Source of the DNA: an uncultured Hyphomicrobiales bacterium
GTDB taxonomy: Bacteria > Pseudomonadota > Alphaproteobacteria > Rhizobiales > Beijerinckiaceae
Reading direction: 5' to 3'
Length of the DNA: 6,777 nt
NCBI GenBank assembly: GCA_903918155.1
Contig: CAIXDD010000477.1
Location: forward strand, 1 to 6,777
Shown: one piece after another, positions 1-6,066 of the stretch
Numbering within the stretch: the stretch's first letter is position 1
Layout: each line of letters starts with the position of its first letter
Position numbers and translations under genes: made by a program
The notes under the pieces: model-generated
What the model saw: only the letters and a program-made list of their open reading frames with translations
The model's database searches: none
Told to the model about the DNA's origin: nothing

Positions 1-1
1 C

Positions 2-571
2 GACGAGATCGACCGGATGCGCGCCGCCGAATGGAACCTGCTCGCCCTGCTGATGGGGCGCGCGCCCTCCGCCGACCTGCTCGCCAGGCTCGCCGCCCTG
101 TCGGGCGACGCCACGCCGATGGGGCTTGCGCATATCGCGCTGGGGCAGGCGGCCGCGCAGGCGCAGGAGACGGAGGTCAATCGCGAATATTTCGATCTCT
201 TCATCGGCGTGGGGCGCGGCGAGTTCCTGCCCTACGGCTCCTATTACCTCACCGGCTTCCTGCATGAGCGCCCGCTTGCGCGCCTGCGCGCGGATCTCGA
301 ACGCCTCGGCGTCGAGCGCGACGGCCAGCGCAGCGAGCCTGAGGATCACATCGCGATCCTGTGCGAGATCATGGCGAATTTCGCGTCCGGCGAATTCGGC
401 GAGGACGACGACGCGCAGCGCGCCTTTTTCGAGGCGCATGTGAAACCCTGGGGCGCGCGGTTCTTCGCGGATCTCGAACTCTCCAGCAAGGCCCAATTCT
501 ATCGTGCGGTCGGCCAGGTCGGCCGGGTGTTTCTCGAACTTGAAAGTCAGGCGTTCACGCTGCCTGCGTGA
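2..571 (+). CDS. TorD/DmsD-family molecular chaperone for the formate dehydrogenase (5' end outside window)
   Basis: This is a cytoplasmic redox-enzyme maturation chaperone. Family members bind the Tat signal of molybdoenzymes and keep them from export until the cofactor is in place. The protein is mostly helical with no signal peptide. Numbering from the first ATG in the window (17), it shows the family's EYFDLF segment (57-62), a GxGRGEFLPYGSYY block (64-77) and EPEDH followed by IAIL (107-114), matching the conserved E-P-x-D-H signature of TorD-like proteins. The frame is open to the left edge, the codons before the ATG read D-E-I-D-R, and I see no convincing ribosome site ahead of that ATG. 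I therefore infer the true start lies upstream and M-R is internal. From the ATG it is 184 aa, close to the usual family size of about 200. It sits 19 bases before the small Tat gene and just ahead of fdhA, so its client is very probably FdhA. Confidence 0.88.
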   Translation, partial: DEIDRMRAAEWNLLALLMGRAPSADLLARLAALSGDATPMGLAHIALGQAAAQAQETEVNREYFDLFIGVGRGEFLPYGSYYLTGFLHERPLARLRADLERLGVERDGQRSEPEDHIAILCEIMANFASGEFGEDDDAQRAFFEAHVKPWGARFFADLELSSKAQFYRAVGQVGRVFLELESQAFTLPA

Positions 572-579
572 GCGCGATT

Positions 580-587
580 GGAGGAAA
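580..587 (+). promoter_or_regulatory. Ribosome binding site of the small Tat protein gene
   Basis: GGAGGAAA lies a few bases ahead of the ATG at 591. It is the strongest Shine-Dalgarno match in the window and fixes the start of this short gene, which would otherwise be easy to overlook. Confidence 0.8.
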
Positions 588-590
588 GTC

Positions 591-797
591 ATGAGCAAGG
601 ACACGGATGCGAAGGGCGTTGATCGCCGCAGCTTCTTCCGCGGCCTGAGCGGCGCGGCGGCGGCCGCGGGCGCGGTCGCGGCGACCACGCTGACGGGCGC
701 GCCGGCGCAAGCCAGCGAAAGCAAGGACGACCGCACGAAGGCGCGCTATCGGGAGACCGATCACGTGAAGACCTTCTATCGGACCAATCGGTACTGA
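591..797 (+). CDS. Small twin-arginine signal protein of the formate dehydrogenase region
   Basis: This 68-residue protein has a canonical Tat signal: D-R-R-S-F-F-R at 11-17 (twin arginines 12 and 13), an alanine-rich hydrophobic stretch of about 20 residues, and an A-Q-A-like cleavage site near 39-41. The remaining 25-30 residues are polar, charged and aromatic, ending in the motif R-E-T-D-H-V-K-T-F-Y-R-T-N-R-Y (54-68). Size, architecture and position match the family named 'formate dehydrogenase region TAT target', found next to fdh operons and, to my knowledge, without a proven function. The very strong ribosome site and the position between chaperone and catalytic subunit suggest a role in assembly or export, or as a small extra subunit of the periplasmic complex; this is inference. 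Its TGA is part of the ribosome site of fdhA, so the two are probably translationally coupled. Confidence 0.9.
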   Translation: MSKDTDAKGVDRRSFFRGLSGAAAAAGAVAATTLTGAPAQASESKDDRTKARYRETDHVKTFYRTNRY

Positions 798-802
798 GGG
801 GG
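796..802 (+). promoter_or_regulatory. Ribosome binding site of fdhA overlapping the upstream stop codon
   Basis: GAGGGGG begins inside the TGA (795-797) of the small Tat gene and lies 5 bases before the fdhA ATG at 808. This overlap supports translational coupling of the two genes and selects this ATG as the start. Confidence 0.7.
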
Positions 803-807
803 CCAAC

Positions 808-3777
808 ATGCTCATCAAGAGAAAAGATCAGGCCGCCAAGGCCGCTCGCCTGCAGGCTGTGTCCGCAGGCCTCGCCTCCGGCGCGCTCGACCGTCGCGCC
901 TTCCTGCGTCGCTCGGGCCTTGCGGCCGGCGGCGTCGCCGCGCTGGGCGCAGGCGCGCTCGGCAGCGTGAAGAAGGCCGAGGCCATGGGCGTGATGGATC
1001 ACGCCAAAAAGACCGATCTCAAGAAGAACATGTGCACCCATTGTTCGGTGGGCTGCTCGATCGTCGGCGAGATCCAGAACGGCGTCTGGGTGGGGCAGGA
1101 ACCCGCCTGGGACAGCCCCATCAACCGCGGCACCCATTGCGCCAAGGGCGCGGCCTCGCGCGAGCTGGTGTTCGGCGATCGCCGCCTGAAATATCCGCTG
1201 AAGCTCGTCAACGGCGAGTGGCGGCGCATTTCGTGGGACGTCGCCATCGACGAGATCGGCGACAAGATGTCCGCGATCCGCGCCAAGTCGGGCGCCGACT
1301 CGGTCTATCTGCTGGGCTCGGCGAAATTCACCAATGAAGGCGCCTATCTCTTCCGCAAGTTTGCCGCCTTCTGGGGCACGAACTCGGTCGACCATCAGGC
1401 GCGCATCTGCCATTCTACCACGGTCGCCGGCGTGGCCAACACCTGGGGCTATGGCGCGCAGACCAACTCCTACAACGACATCCGCAACGCGAAGACCATC
1501 GTGTTCATGGGGTCGAACGCGGCCGAGGCGCATCCCGTCTCGCTGCAGCACATTCTCACGGGCAAGGAGACGAACCGCGCGAATGTGATCGTCTTCGATC
1601 CGCGCTTCACGCGCACCGCCGCCCATGCGACCGAATATGTGCGCTTCCGCGGCGGCACGGACATCGCGGTCATCTGGGGCATGATGTGGCACATCTTCCA
1701 GAACGGCTGGGAGGACAAGCAGTTCATCGAACAGCGCGTCGACGGCATGGAGCAGGTGCGCGCGGAAGTCGCCAAATGGACGCCGGCTGAAGTCGAGCGC
1801 GTCACCGGCATTCCCGGCGAGCAGCTCAAGAAGGTCGCCGAGACCTTCGCCAAGCAGCGGCCCTCCACCTTCATCTGGTGCATGGGCGGCACGCAGCACA
1901 CCGTGGGCACCGCCAATGTGCGCGCCTATTGCAACCTGCTGCTCGCCACCGGCAATGTCGGCGGCCCGGGCATGGGCGCCAACATCTTCCGCGGCCACAC
2001 CAATGTGCAGGGCGCGACCGACCTTGGCCTCGATATCGGCACGCTGCCGCTCTATTACGGCCTGGTGGAAGGCGCCTGGCGCCATTGGGCGCGCGTCTGG
2101 GACGTGCCCTATGATTATCTGATGGACCGCTTCGACGAAGTGCCCGCAAAGGGCGGGCGCGCCGCGCGCACGAAGAAGCAGAACATGGAGACGCCCGGCA
2201 TTCCCTCCACGCGCTGGTTCGACGCGGTGACCTATTCCGCCGACGTCGTGGACCAGAAGGACAATGTGAAGGCGATGGTGGTCTTCGGCCACGGCGGCAA
2301 CACGATTCCGCGCATGGGCGATTCCGCCAAGGGCATCGAGGCGCTCGACCTGCTCGTGGTGGCCGATCCCCATCCCACGACCTTCTCCGCGCTTTCGGGC
2401 CGCAAGAACGGCACCTATCTCCTGCCGATCTGCACCTCCTTCGAGACGGACGGTTCGCGCACCGCCTCGAACCGCTCCATTCAATGGGGCGAAAAATTCG
2501 TCGAGCCGATCTTCGAGTCGAAGGACGATTACGAGGCGATCTATCTTCTCTCGAAGAAGCTCGGTTTCGCCGACGCGATGTTCAAGAACGTGAAGGTCGA
2601 AAAGAACCGTCCCTCGCCGGAAGACCTGCTGCGCGAGATCAACAAGGGCGGCTTCTCCACCGGCTATTCCGGCCAGTCGCCGGAGCGCGTGAAGGCGCAT
2701 ATGGCCAATCAGGGCAAGTTCGACATCGTGACCTTGCGCGCGAACGCCAGCGAGCCGGGGATCGGCGGCGATTATTACGGCCTTCCCTGGCCGTGCTGGG
2801 GCAAGCCGGAGATCCGCCATCCCGGCACGCATATCCTTTACAATACCAATCTGCATGTGAAGGACGGCGGCGGCACGTTCCGCGCCCGCTTCGGCGTGGT
2901 GCGCGAGGTGAAAAAGGCGGACGGCACGAACGAACAGGTGAGCCTGCTCGCCAACGGCTCCTACAGCCGCGGGTCCGAACTGACCGACGGCTATCCGGAG
3001 TTCACGCTGGGCGTGCTCAAGAAGCTTGGTTGGGACAGCGACCTGACCGCAGCCGAACTCGCGCAGATCAACGCGATCGGCGGCGCCAATCCCGACAATG
3101 TCGGCTGGGCCGTGGACTTGTCGGGCGGCATCATCCGCGTCTGCCTCGATCATGGCGTGCTGCCCTATGGCAACGCCAAGGCGCGCGCGGTGGCCTATAA
3201 CCTGCCCGATCCGGTGCCGGTGCATCGCGAGCCGATCTACTCGCCGCGCGCCGATCTCGTCGCGCAATATCCCACGCTGCAGGACGGGCGTCAGTTCCGC
3301 ATGCCCAATATCGGGCATACGAAGCAGAAGGCCGCGGTGGACAATGGGGTCGCCAAGCAATTCCCCATCATCCTCACGTCTGGCCGCCTCGTGGAATACG
3401 AGGGCGGCGGCGAAGAGACGCGCTCCAACAAGTGGCTCGCCGAGCTGCAGCAGGACATGTTCGTCGAGATCAATCCCGTCGACGCTGCCGCTCGCGGCGT
3501 GAAGGACGGCGGCTTTGTCTGGGTGAGCGGGCCTGAAGGCGGTTCGAAGGCGCGCGTGAAGGCGCTCGTCACCGAGCGCGTCGGAAAGGGCGTGGCCTTC
3601 ATGCCGTTCCACTTCGCCGGCTGGTTCCAGGGCGTCGATCAACGCGGAAACTATCCCAAGGGAGCTGATCCGATCGTGCTCGGCGAGAGCGTGAACACGG
3701 TCACAACCTACGGATACGATCCTGTCACCGGCATGCACGAAGGCAAAGTGACCCTTTGCCAGATCAGCGCAGCGTAA
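808..3777 (+). CDS. fdhA: Formate dehydrogenase alpha (catalytic) subunit, FDH-N/FDH3 type, Cys form
   Basis: The enzyme oxidises formate to CO2 at a bis-MGD molybdenum or tungsten centre on the periplasmic side. It has 989 residues; E. coli FdnG has about 1015. In order: an unusually long n-region, then a Tat signal D-R-R-A-F-L-R (28-34) with a hydrophobic stretch to about 52 and probable cleavage near A59. Next comes a [4Fe-4S] site C76-x2-C79-x3-C83-x27-C111, with a lysine at 113 where family members have the electron-relay lysine. The molybdopterin oxidoreductase domain runs from about 120 to 560. The metal-ligand position is Q-A-R-I-C-H, with C201 (TGC at 1408-1410) and H202, where FdnG has selenocysteine followed by histidine. 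G-G-T-Q-H-T (360-365) and the glycine-rich G-N-V-G-G-P-G-M-G segment after it are family hallmarks. The C-terminal dinucleotide-binding domain starts near 852. There is no in-frame TGA. Beta follows 10 bases downstream. Third-position GC falls over the last roughly 45 codons. Confidence 0.96.
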   Translation: MLIKRKDQAAKAARLQAVSAGLASGALDRRAFLRRSGLAAGGVAALGAGALGSVKKAEAMGVMDHAKKTDLKKNMCTHCSVGCSIVGEIQNGVWVGQEPAWDSPINRGTHCAKGAASRELVFGDRRLKYPLKLVNGEWRRISWDVAIDEIGDKMSAIRAKSGADSVYLLGSAKFTNEGAYLFRKFAAFWGTNSVDHQARICHSTTVAGVANTWGYGAQTNSYNDIRNAKTIVFMGSNAAEAHPVSLQHILTGKETNRANVIVFDPRFTRTAAHATEYVRFRGGTDIAVIWGMMWHIFQNGWEDKQFIEQRVDGMEQVRAEVAKWTPAEVERVTGIPGEQLKKVAETFAKQRPSTFIWCMGGTQHTVGTANVRAYCNLLLATGNVGGPGMGANIFRGHTNVQGATDLGLDIGTLPLYYGLVEGAWRHWARVWDVPYDYLMDRFDEVPAKGGRAARTKKQNMETPGIPSTRWFDAVTYSADVVDQKDNVKAMVVFGHGGNTIPRMGDSAKGIEALDLLVVADPHPTTFSALSGRKNGTYLLPICTSFETDGSRTASNRSIQWGEKFVEPIFESKDDYEAIYLLSKKLGFADAMFKNVKVEKNRPSPEDLLREINKGGFSTGYSGQSPERVKAHMANQGKFDIVTLRANASEPGIGGDYYGLPWPCWGKPEIRHPGTHILYNTNLHVKDGGGTFRARFGVVREVKKADGTNEQVSLLANGSYSRGSELTDGYPEFTLGVLKKLGWDSDLTAAELAQINAIGGANPDNVGWAVDLSGGIIRVCLDHGVLPYGNAKARAVAYNLPDPVPVHREPIYSPRADLVAQYPTLQDGRQFRMPNIGHTKQKAAVDNGVAKQFPIILTSGRLVEYEGGGEETRSNKWLAELQQDMFVEINPVDAAARGVKDGGFVWVSGPEGGSKARVKALVTERVGKGVAFMPFHFAGWFQGVDQRGNYPKGADPIVLGESVNTVTTYGYDPVTGMHEGKVTLCQISAA

Positions 3778-3783
3778 GGAGAG
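3776..3783 (+). promoter_or_regulatory. Ribosome binding site of fdhB overlapping the fdhA stop codon
   Basis: AAGGAGAG starts within the TAA of fdhA (3775-3777) and ends 4 bases before the ATG at 3788. It indicates tight coupling of alpha and beta synthesis, which suits subunits exported together. Confidence 0.75.
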
Positions 3784-3787
3784 CAAC

Positions 3788-4384
3788 ATGGCTCGTGTAA
3801 AATTTCTCTGCGACGCTGACCGCTGCATTGAGTGCAACGCCTGCGTCACCGCCTGCAAGAACGAACATGACGTGCCGTGGGGCATCACCCGCCGCCGCGT
3901 CGTCACCATCAACGACGGCCTGCCGGGTGAACGCTCGGTTTCTATGGCCTGCATGCATTGCACCGACGCGCCCTGCGCGGCGGTGTGCCCGGTGAATTGC
4001 TTCTATACGACGGTTGACGCCGTGGTTCTTCACTCGAAGGATCTGTGCATTGGCTGCGGCTATTGCTTCTACGCGTGTCCCTTTGGAGCGCCGCAATATC
4101 CGCGCGTCGGCAATTTTGGTTCGCGTGGCAAGATGGATAAGTGCACTTATTGCGCCGGCGGTCCGGAAGCTGACCTCACCCAGGCGGAATACGTCAAGTA
4201 CGGCGCCAATCGTCTGGCGGAAGGCAAGCTGCCGATCTGCGCCGAGATGTGCTCGACAAAGGCTCTGCTTGCCGGCGACGGCGCCATCATCGCGGAAATC
4301 TACAAGGAGCGCGTGACGCGTCGAGGCTATGGCTCCGGAGCGTGGGGCTGGAAGACGGCCTACAAGGACGGCGTCGCATTGTGA
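3788..4384 (+). CDS. fdhB: Formate dehydrogenase beta subunit, four [4Fe-4S] electron-transfer protein (FDH3 type)
   Basis: Beta carries electrons from the alpha subunit to the cytochrome b subunit. The 198-residue protein contains sixteen cysteines in the ferredoxin-like pattern for four [4Fe-4S] clusters: C13-x2-C16-x2-C19-x3-C23; C55-x2-C58-x4-C63-x3-C67; C87-x2-C90-x2-C93-x3-C97; and C119-x2-C122 with C151-x3-C155. C8 and C71 are additional. There is no signal peptide, so export by riding on Tat-borne alpha is inferred, as known for E. coli FDH-N. Unlike E. coli FdnH (294 aa), it ends without a transmembrane helix; the C-terminal region is polar, with a G-Y-G-S-G-A-W-G-W stretch at 180-188. 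This short form matches the beta subunits annotated as FDH3 (fdh3B) and resembles Wolinella FdhB. Start choice is set by the adjacent ribosome site. Codon use is less GC-biased than in most of fdhA. Confidence 0.95.
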   Translation: MARVKFLCDADRCIECNACVTACKNEHDVPWGITRRRVVTINDGLPGERSVSMACMHCTDAPCAAVCPVNCFYTTVDAVVLHSKDLCIGCGYCFYACPFGAPQYPRVGNFGSRGKMDKCTYCAGGPEADLTQAEYVKYGANRLAEGKLPICAEMCSTKALLAGDGAIIAEIYKERVTRRGYGSGAWGWKTAYKDGVAL

Positions 4385-4398
4385 CGTCGCCAAACAGG

Positions 4399-4420
4399 GC
4401 GCGGTCCTTTCGGGCCGCGC
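4399..4420 (+). other. Intercistronic stem-loop between beta and gamma genes
   Basis: GCGCGGTCC (4399-4407) and GGGCCGCGC (4412-4420) pair over 9 bp with one T-G wobble and a TTTC loop. No run of T follows, so it does not look like a full intrinsic terminator. It may act as an mRNA processing or stability element that sets gamma levels relative to alpha and beta; the role is inference. Confidence 0.55.
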
Positions 4421-4449
4421 GGGTCCAGTTTCGAACAGAGAGCACGCCG

Positions 4450-5457
4450 ATGAACACGGCCATTCAATTCGTCAGAGCCGGCGCCTTTGCGCTGCTTCTG
4501 ATCTTCGTCGCGGCAGCGCAACCCGCAGCCGCCCAGCAGGCGCCAAACCCCACCGCACAATCGGTGAAGGAAGAGCAATTGCTGAAAGCGCTTCAGCCGG
4601 GGGCCAGCGTCTCCGGACGCATCACCATTCCGGACTCACATTCTGCGACGCTGATCCAGCCCGAAGGGCAGGACTGGCGCAAGTTTCATCAGGGCGTCCT
4701 GCCGGTGATTGGCGGCGTCGCCATTCTGGGCATCATTGCGCTGCTCGCGCTGTTTTATGCCACGCGCGGCCGCATCAAGGTTGATGCGGGCCTTTCGGGC
4801 CGCACTGTCACCCGCTTTGGCGGTTTTGATCGCTTCGTGCATTGGGTGACGGCGAGCACGTTCATCGTTCTGGCCGTGTCGGGCCTCAATTTGTCGTTCG
4901 GCAAGACGGTTGTTCTGCCGCTGTTTGGCGACGCCGCGTTCGCCACGCTGACGGGTTACGGCAAGTTGGCTCATAATTACCTCTCGTTCCCGTTCATGGT
5001 CGGCGTGGCTTTGATGTTCATCATCTGGGCCAAGGACAATATCCCCAACAAGCTTGATCTGGATTGGATCAAGGCTGGCGGCGGTCTGTTCGTGAAGGGC
5101 GCGCATCCTCCGGCCAAGCGTTTCAACGCGGGCCAGAAGGGCATTTTCTGGATCGTCGCATTTGGCGGTCTGATCATGTCCGTGTCTGGCTGGCATCTGC
5201 TGTTCCCCTTCGAGGGCGGCTCCACCGTCGGCGACCAGCAATTTTGGGTGAACGTCCACGCGGTGCTGGCGATGATCTTCATCGCCGTCATGCTGGCGCA
5301 CGCCTATATCGGCTCGGTTGGCATGGAAGGCGCGTTCGACGCCATGGGCTCGGGCGAAGTCGACGAGAATTGGGCGAAGGAGCATCACTCCCTTTGGCTC
5401 GAAGAGCGCAAGAAGCTTGCCGGCAATGCGCCCAAGGGCTCCGTTCCGGCCGAGTAG
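4450..5457 (+). CDS. fdhC: Formate dehydrogenase gamma subunit, membrane dihaem cytochrome b
   Basis: Gamma anchors the enzyme in the inner membrane and passes electrons from beta through two haems b to quinone. The 335-residue protein starts with a Sec-type signal (R9, hydrophobic 10-23, A-Q-like cleavage near 28-30). A periplasmic stretch (about 30-82) is followed by an extra helix at 84-104 and then the four-helix FdnI-like core (about 130-148, 173-193, 230-250, 267-288). Haem-ligand candidates are H131 (F-V-H-W), H175 (L-A-H-N-Y), H270 and H284. The last two are 14 residues apart on the final helix, as are H155 and H169 of E. coli FdnI. By that alignment H175/H270 bind the periplasmic-side haem and H131/H284 the cytoplasmic-side haem. 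The basic loop at 106-110 fits the positive-inside rule. The ATG at 4450 is chosen because it gives the signal peptide and follows a weak AGAGAG-like site; the same frame is open further upstream only as out-of-frame overlap with fdhB. Confidence 0.94.
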   Translation: MNTAIQFVRAGAFALLLIFVAAAQPAAAQQAPNPTAQSVKEEQLLKALQPGASVSGRITIPDSHSATLIQPEGQDWRKFHQGVLPVIGGVAILGIIALLALFYATRGRIKVDAGLSGRTVTRFGGFDRFVHWVTASTFIVLAVSGLNLSFGKTVVLPLFGDAAFATLTGYGKLAHNYLSFPFMVGVALMFIIWAKDNIPNKLDLDWIKAGGGLFVKGAHPPAKRFNAGQKGIFWIVAFGGLIMSVSGWHLLFPFEGGSTVGDQQFWVNVHAVLAMIFIAVMLAHAYIGSVGMEGAFDAMGSGEVDENWAKEHHSLWLEERKKLAGNAPKGSVPAE

Positions 5458-5472
5458 CCCGTTACTGCATGT

Positions 5473-5506
5473 CCCCTCTCCCGCTTCGCGGGGGAGGGGT
5501 TGTTTT
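5473..5506 (+). terminator. Rho-independent terminator after the fdh structural genes
   Basis: CCCCTCTCCCGC (5473-5484) pairs with GCGGGGGAGGGG (5488-5499) over 12 bp, with one T-G wobble and a three-base TTC loop. TTGTTTT (5500-5506) follows. It lies 15 bases after the fdhC stop and separates the structural genes from mobB. The CCCTCTCCCGC palindrome also resembles dispersed intergenic palindromes of many GC-rich proteobacteria, so it may be one copy of such an element acting as a terminator. Confidence 0.8.
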
Positions 5507-5532
5507 AGAAGTATCCGCCAAAGGCATCCGAC

Positions 5533-6066
5533 ATGAAAATCATCGGACTGGCGGGCTGGAGCGGCGCAGGCAAGACCACGCTGCTCGCAAAACTGATCCC
5601 GGTGCTGAATGCGCGCGGTCTGAGCGTCTCAACCATCAAGCATGCCCATCATGCGTTCGACGTCGACGTTCCGGGCAAGGATTCCTGGGTCCATCGCGAG
5701 GCGGGAGCCCAGGAGGTTCTGGTCGCCTCGGCCAATCGCTTTGCGCTGATGCACGAATTGCGCGGCGCTGCTGAATGGACCCTGCCGCAATTGCTGGCAA
5801 AGCTCACCGTCGTCGACCTCGTTCTTGTGGAAGGCTTCAAGCGCAGCGCCCATCCCAAGATCGAGGTTCATCGGACGGCGAACGGCAAGCCGTTTCTGTG
5901 GCCGGACGATCCAGATATTGCTGGCGTCGCTTCCGACGTTGCGCCCGCTGATGGCGCGCCGCCACATGTTGGGCTGGACGACATTGAGAGCATCGTCGAT
6001 ATGATGCTGGGCGCGGCGCTCTCAATCGAGGCCGTGCAGGCGCTTCTATCTGCCCGGGGCGAATGA
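5533..6066 (+). CDS. mobB: Molybdopterin-guanine dinucleotide biosynthesis accessory protein MobB
   Basis: MobB is a small cytoplasmic GTP-binding protein that assists MobA in attaching GMP to molybdenum cofactor to make the MGD needed by FdhA. It has 177 residues, near the usual 165-175. The P-loop G-W-S-G-A-G-K-T-T is at 8-16. T-I-K-H-A-H-H (34-40) with a following D-x-D and G-K-D-S-W-x-H-R-E-A-G (48-58) are family motifs, and D-L-V-L-V-E-G-F-K (95-103) is the Walker-B-like segment. Start choice is supported by AAAGG at 5520-5524, 8 bases before the ATG. The gene lies past the terminator, so it is either expressed from its own promoter or by read-through; I see no convincing -35/-10 pair in the 26 bases between the T-run and the ATG. 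Its partner mobA is not in the window. Confidence 0.95.
   Translation: MKIIGLAGWSGAGKTTLLAKLIPVLNARGLSVSTIKHAHHAFDVDVPGKDSWVHREAGAQEVLVASANRFALMHELRGAAEWTLPQLLAKLTVVDLVLVEGFKRSAHPKIEVHRTANGKPFLWPDDPDIAGVASDVAPADGAPPHVGLDDIESIVDMMLGAALSIEAVQALLSARGE

Noticed and set aside
17..19. ATG at 17 as the true start of the chaperone
   Set aside because: No ribosome site is visible, the frame is open to the left edge, and the preceding residues D-E-I-D-R look like the usual start of the first helix in the family. The gene is better treated as 5'-truncated by the window.
636..710. GC-rich, repeat-like run in the small Tat gene
   Set aside because: It encodes the alanine-rich hydrophobic core of the Tat signal; the repetitiveness comes from GCG/GCC alanine codons.
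589..3963. A 1124-codon open frame on the minus strand opposite fdhA
   Set aside because: It is codon-aligned with fdhA, so its stops would require TTA, CTA or TCA codons in fdhA. These are avoided in a GC-rich gene, which leaves the antisense frame open. The predicted protein has low complexity, rich in Ala, Arg, His and Gly, and no recognisable domain.
4249..4449. Upstream ATG at 4249 in the fdhC frame, giving a 402-residue product
   Set aside because: It would overlap fdhB by 136 bases and add a basic, non-family N-terminus that buries the signal peptide. The ATG at 4450 gives a normal signal peptide.
5500..5532. Possible promoter for mobB starting with TTGTTT at 5500
   Set aside because: No credible -10 hexamer follows at a spacing of 16-18 bases, and the T-rich stretch is explained by the terminator tail.
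5064..5774. Plus-strand 236-residue open frame spanning the fdhC end and mobB start
   Set aside because: It is a shifted-frame shadow crossing a stop, a terminator and a gene start, with an Arg/Gly-rich product and no motif.
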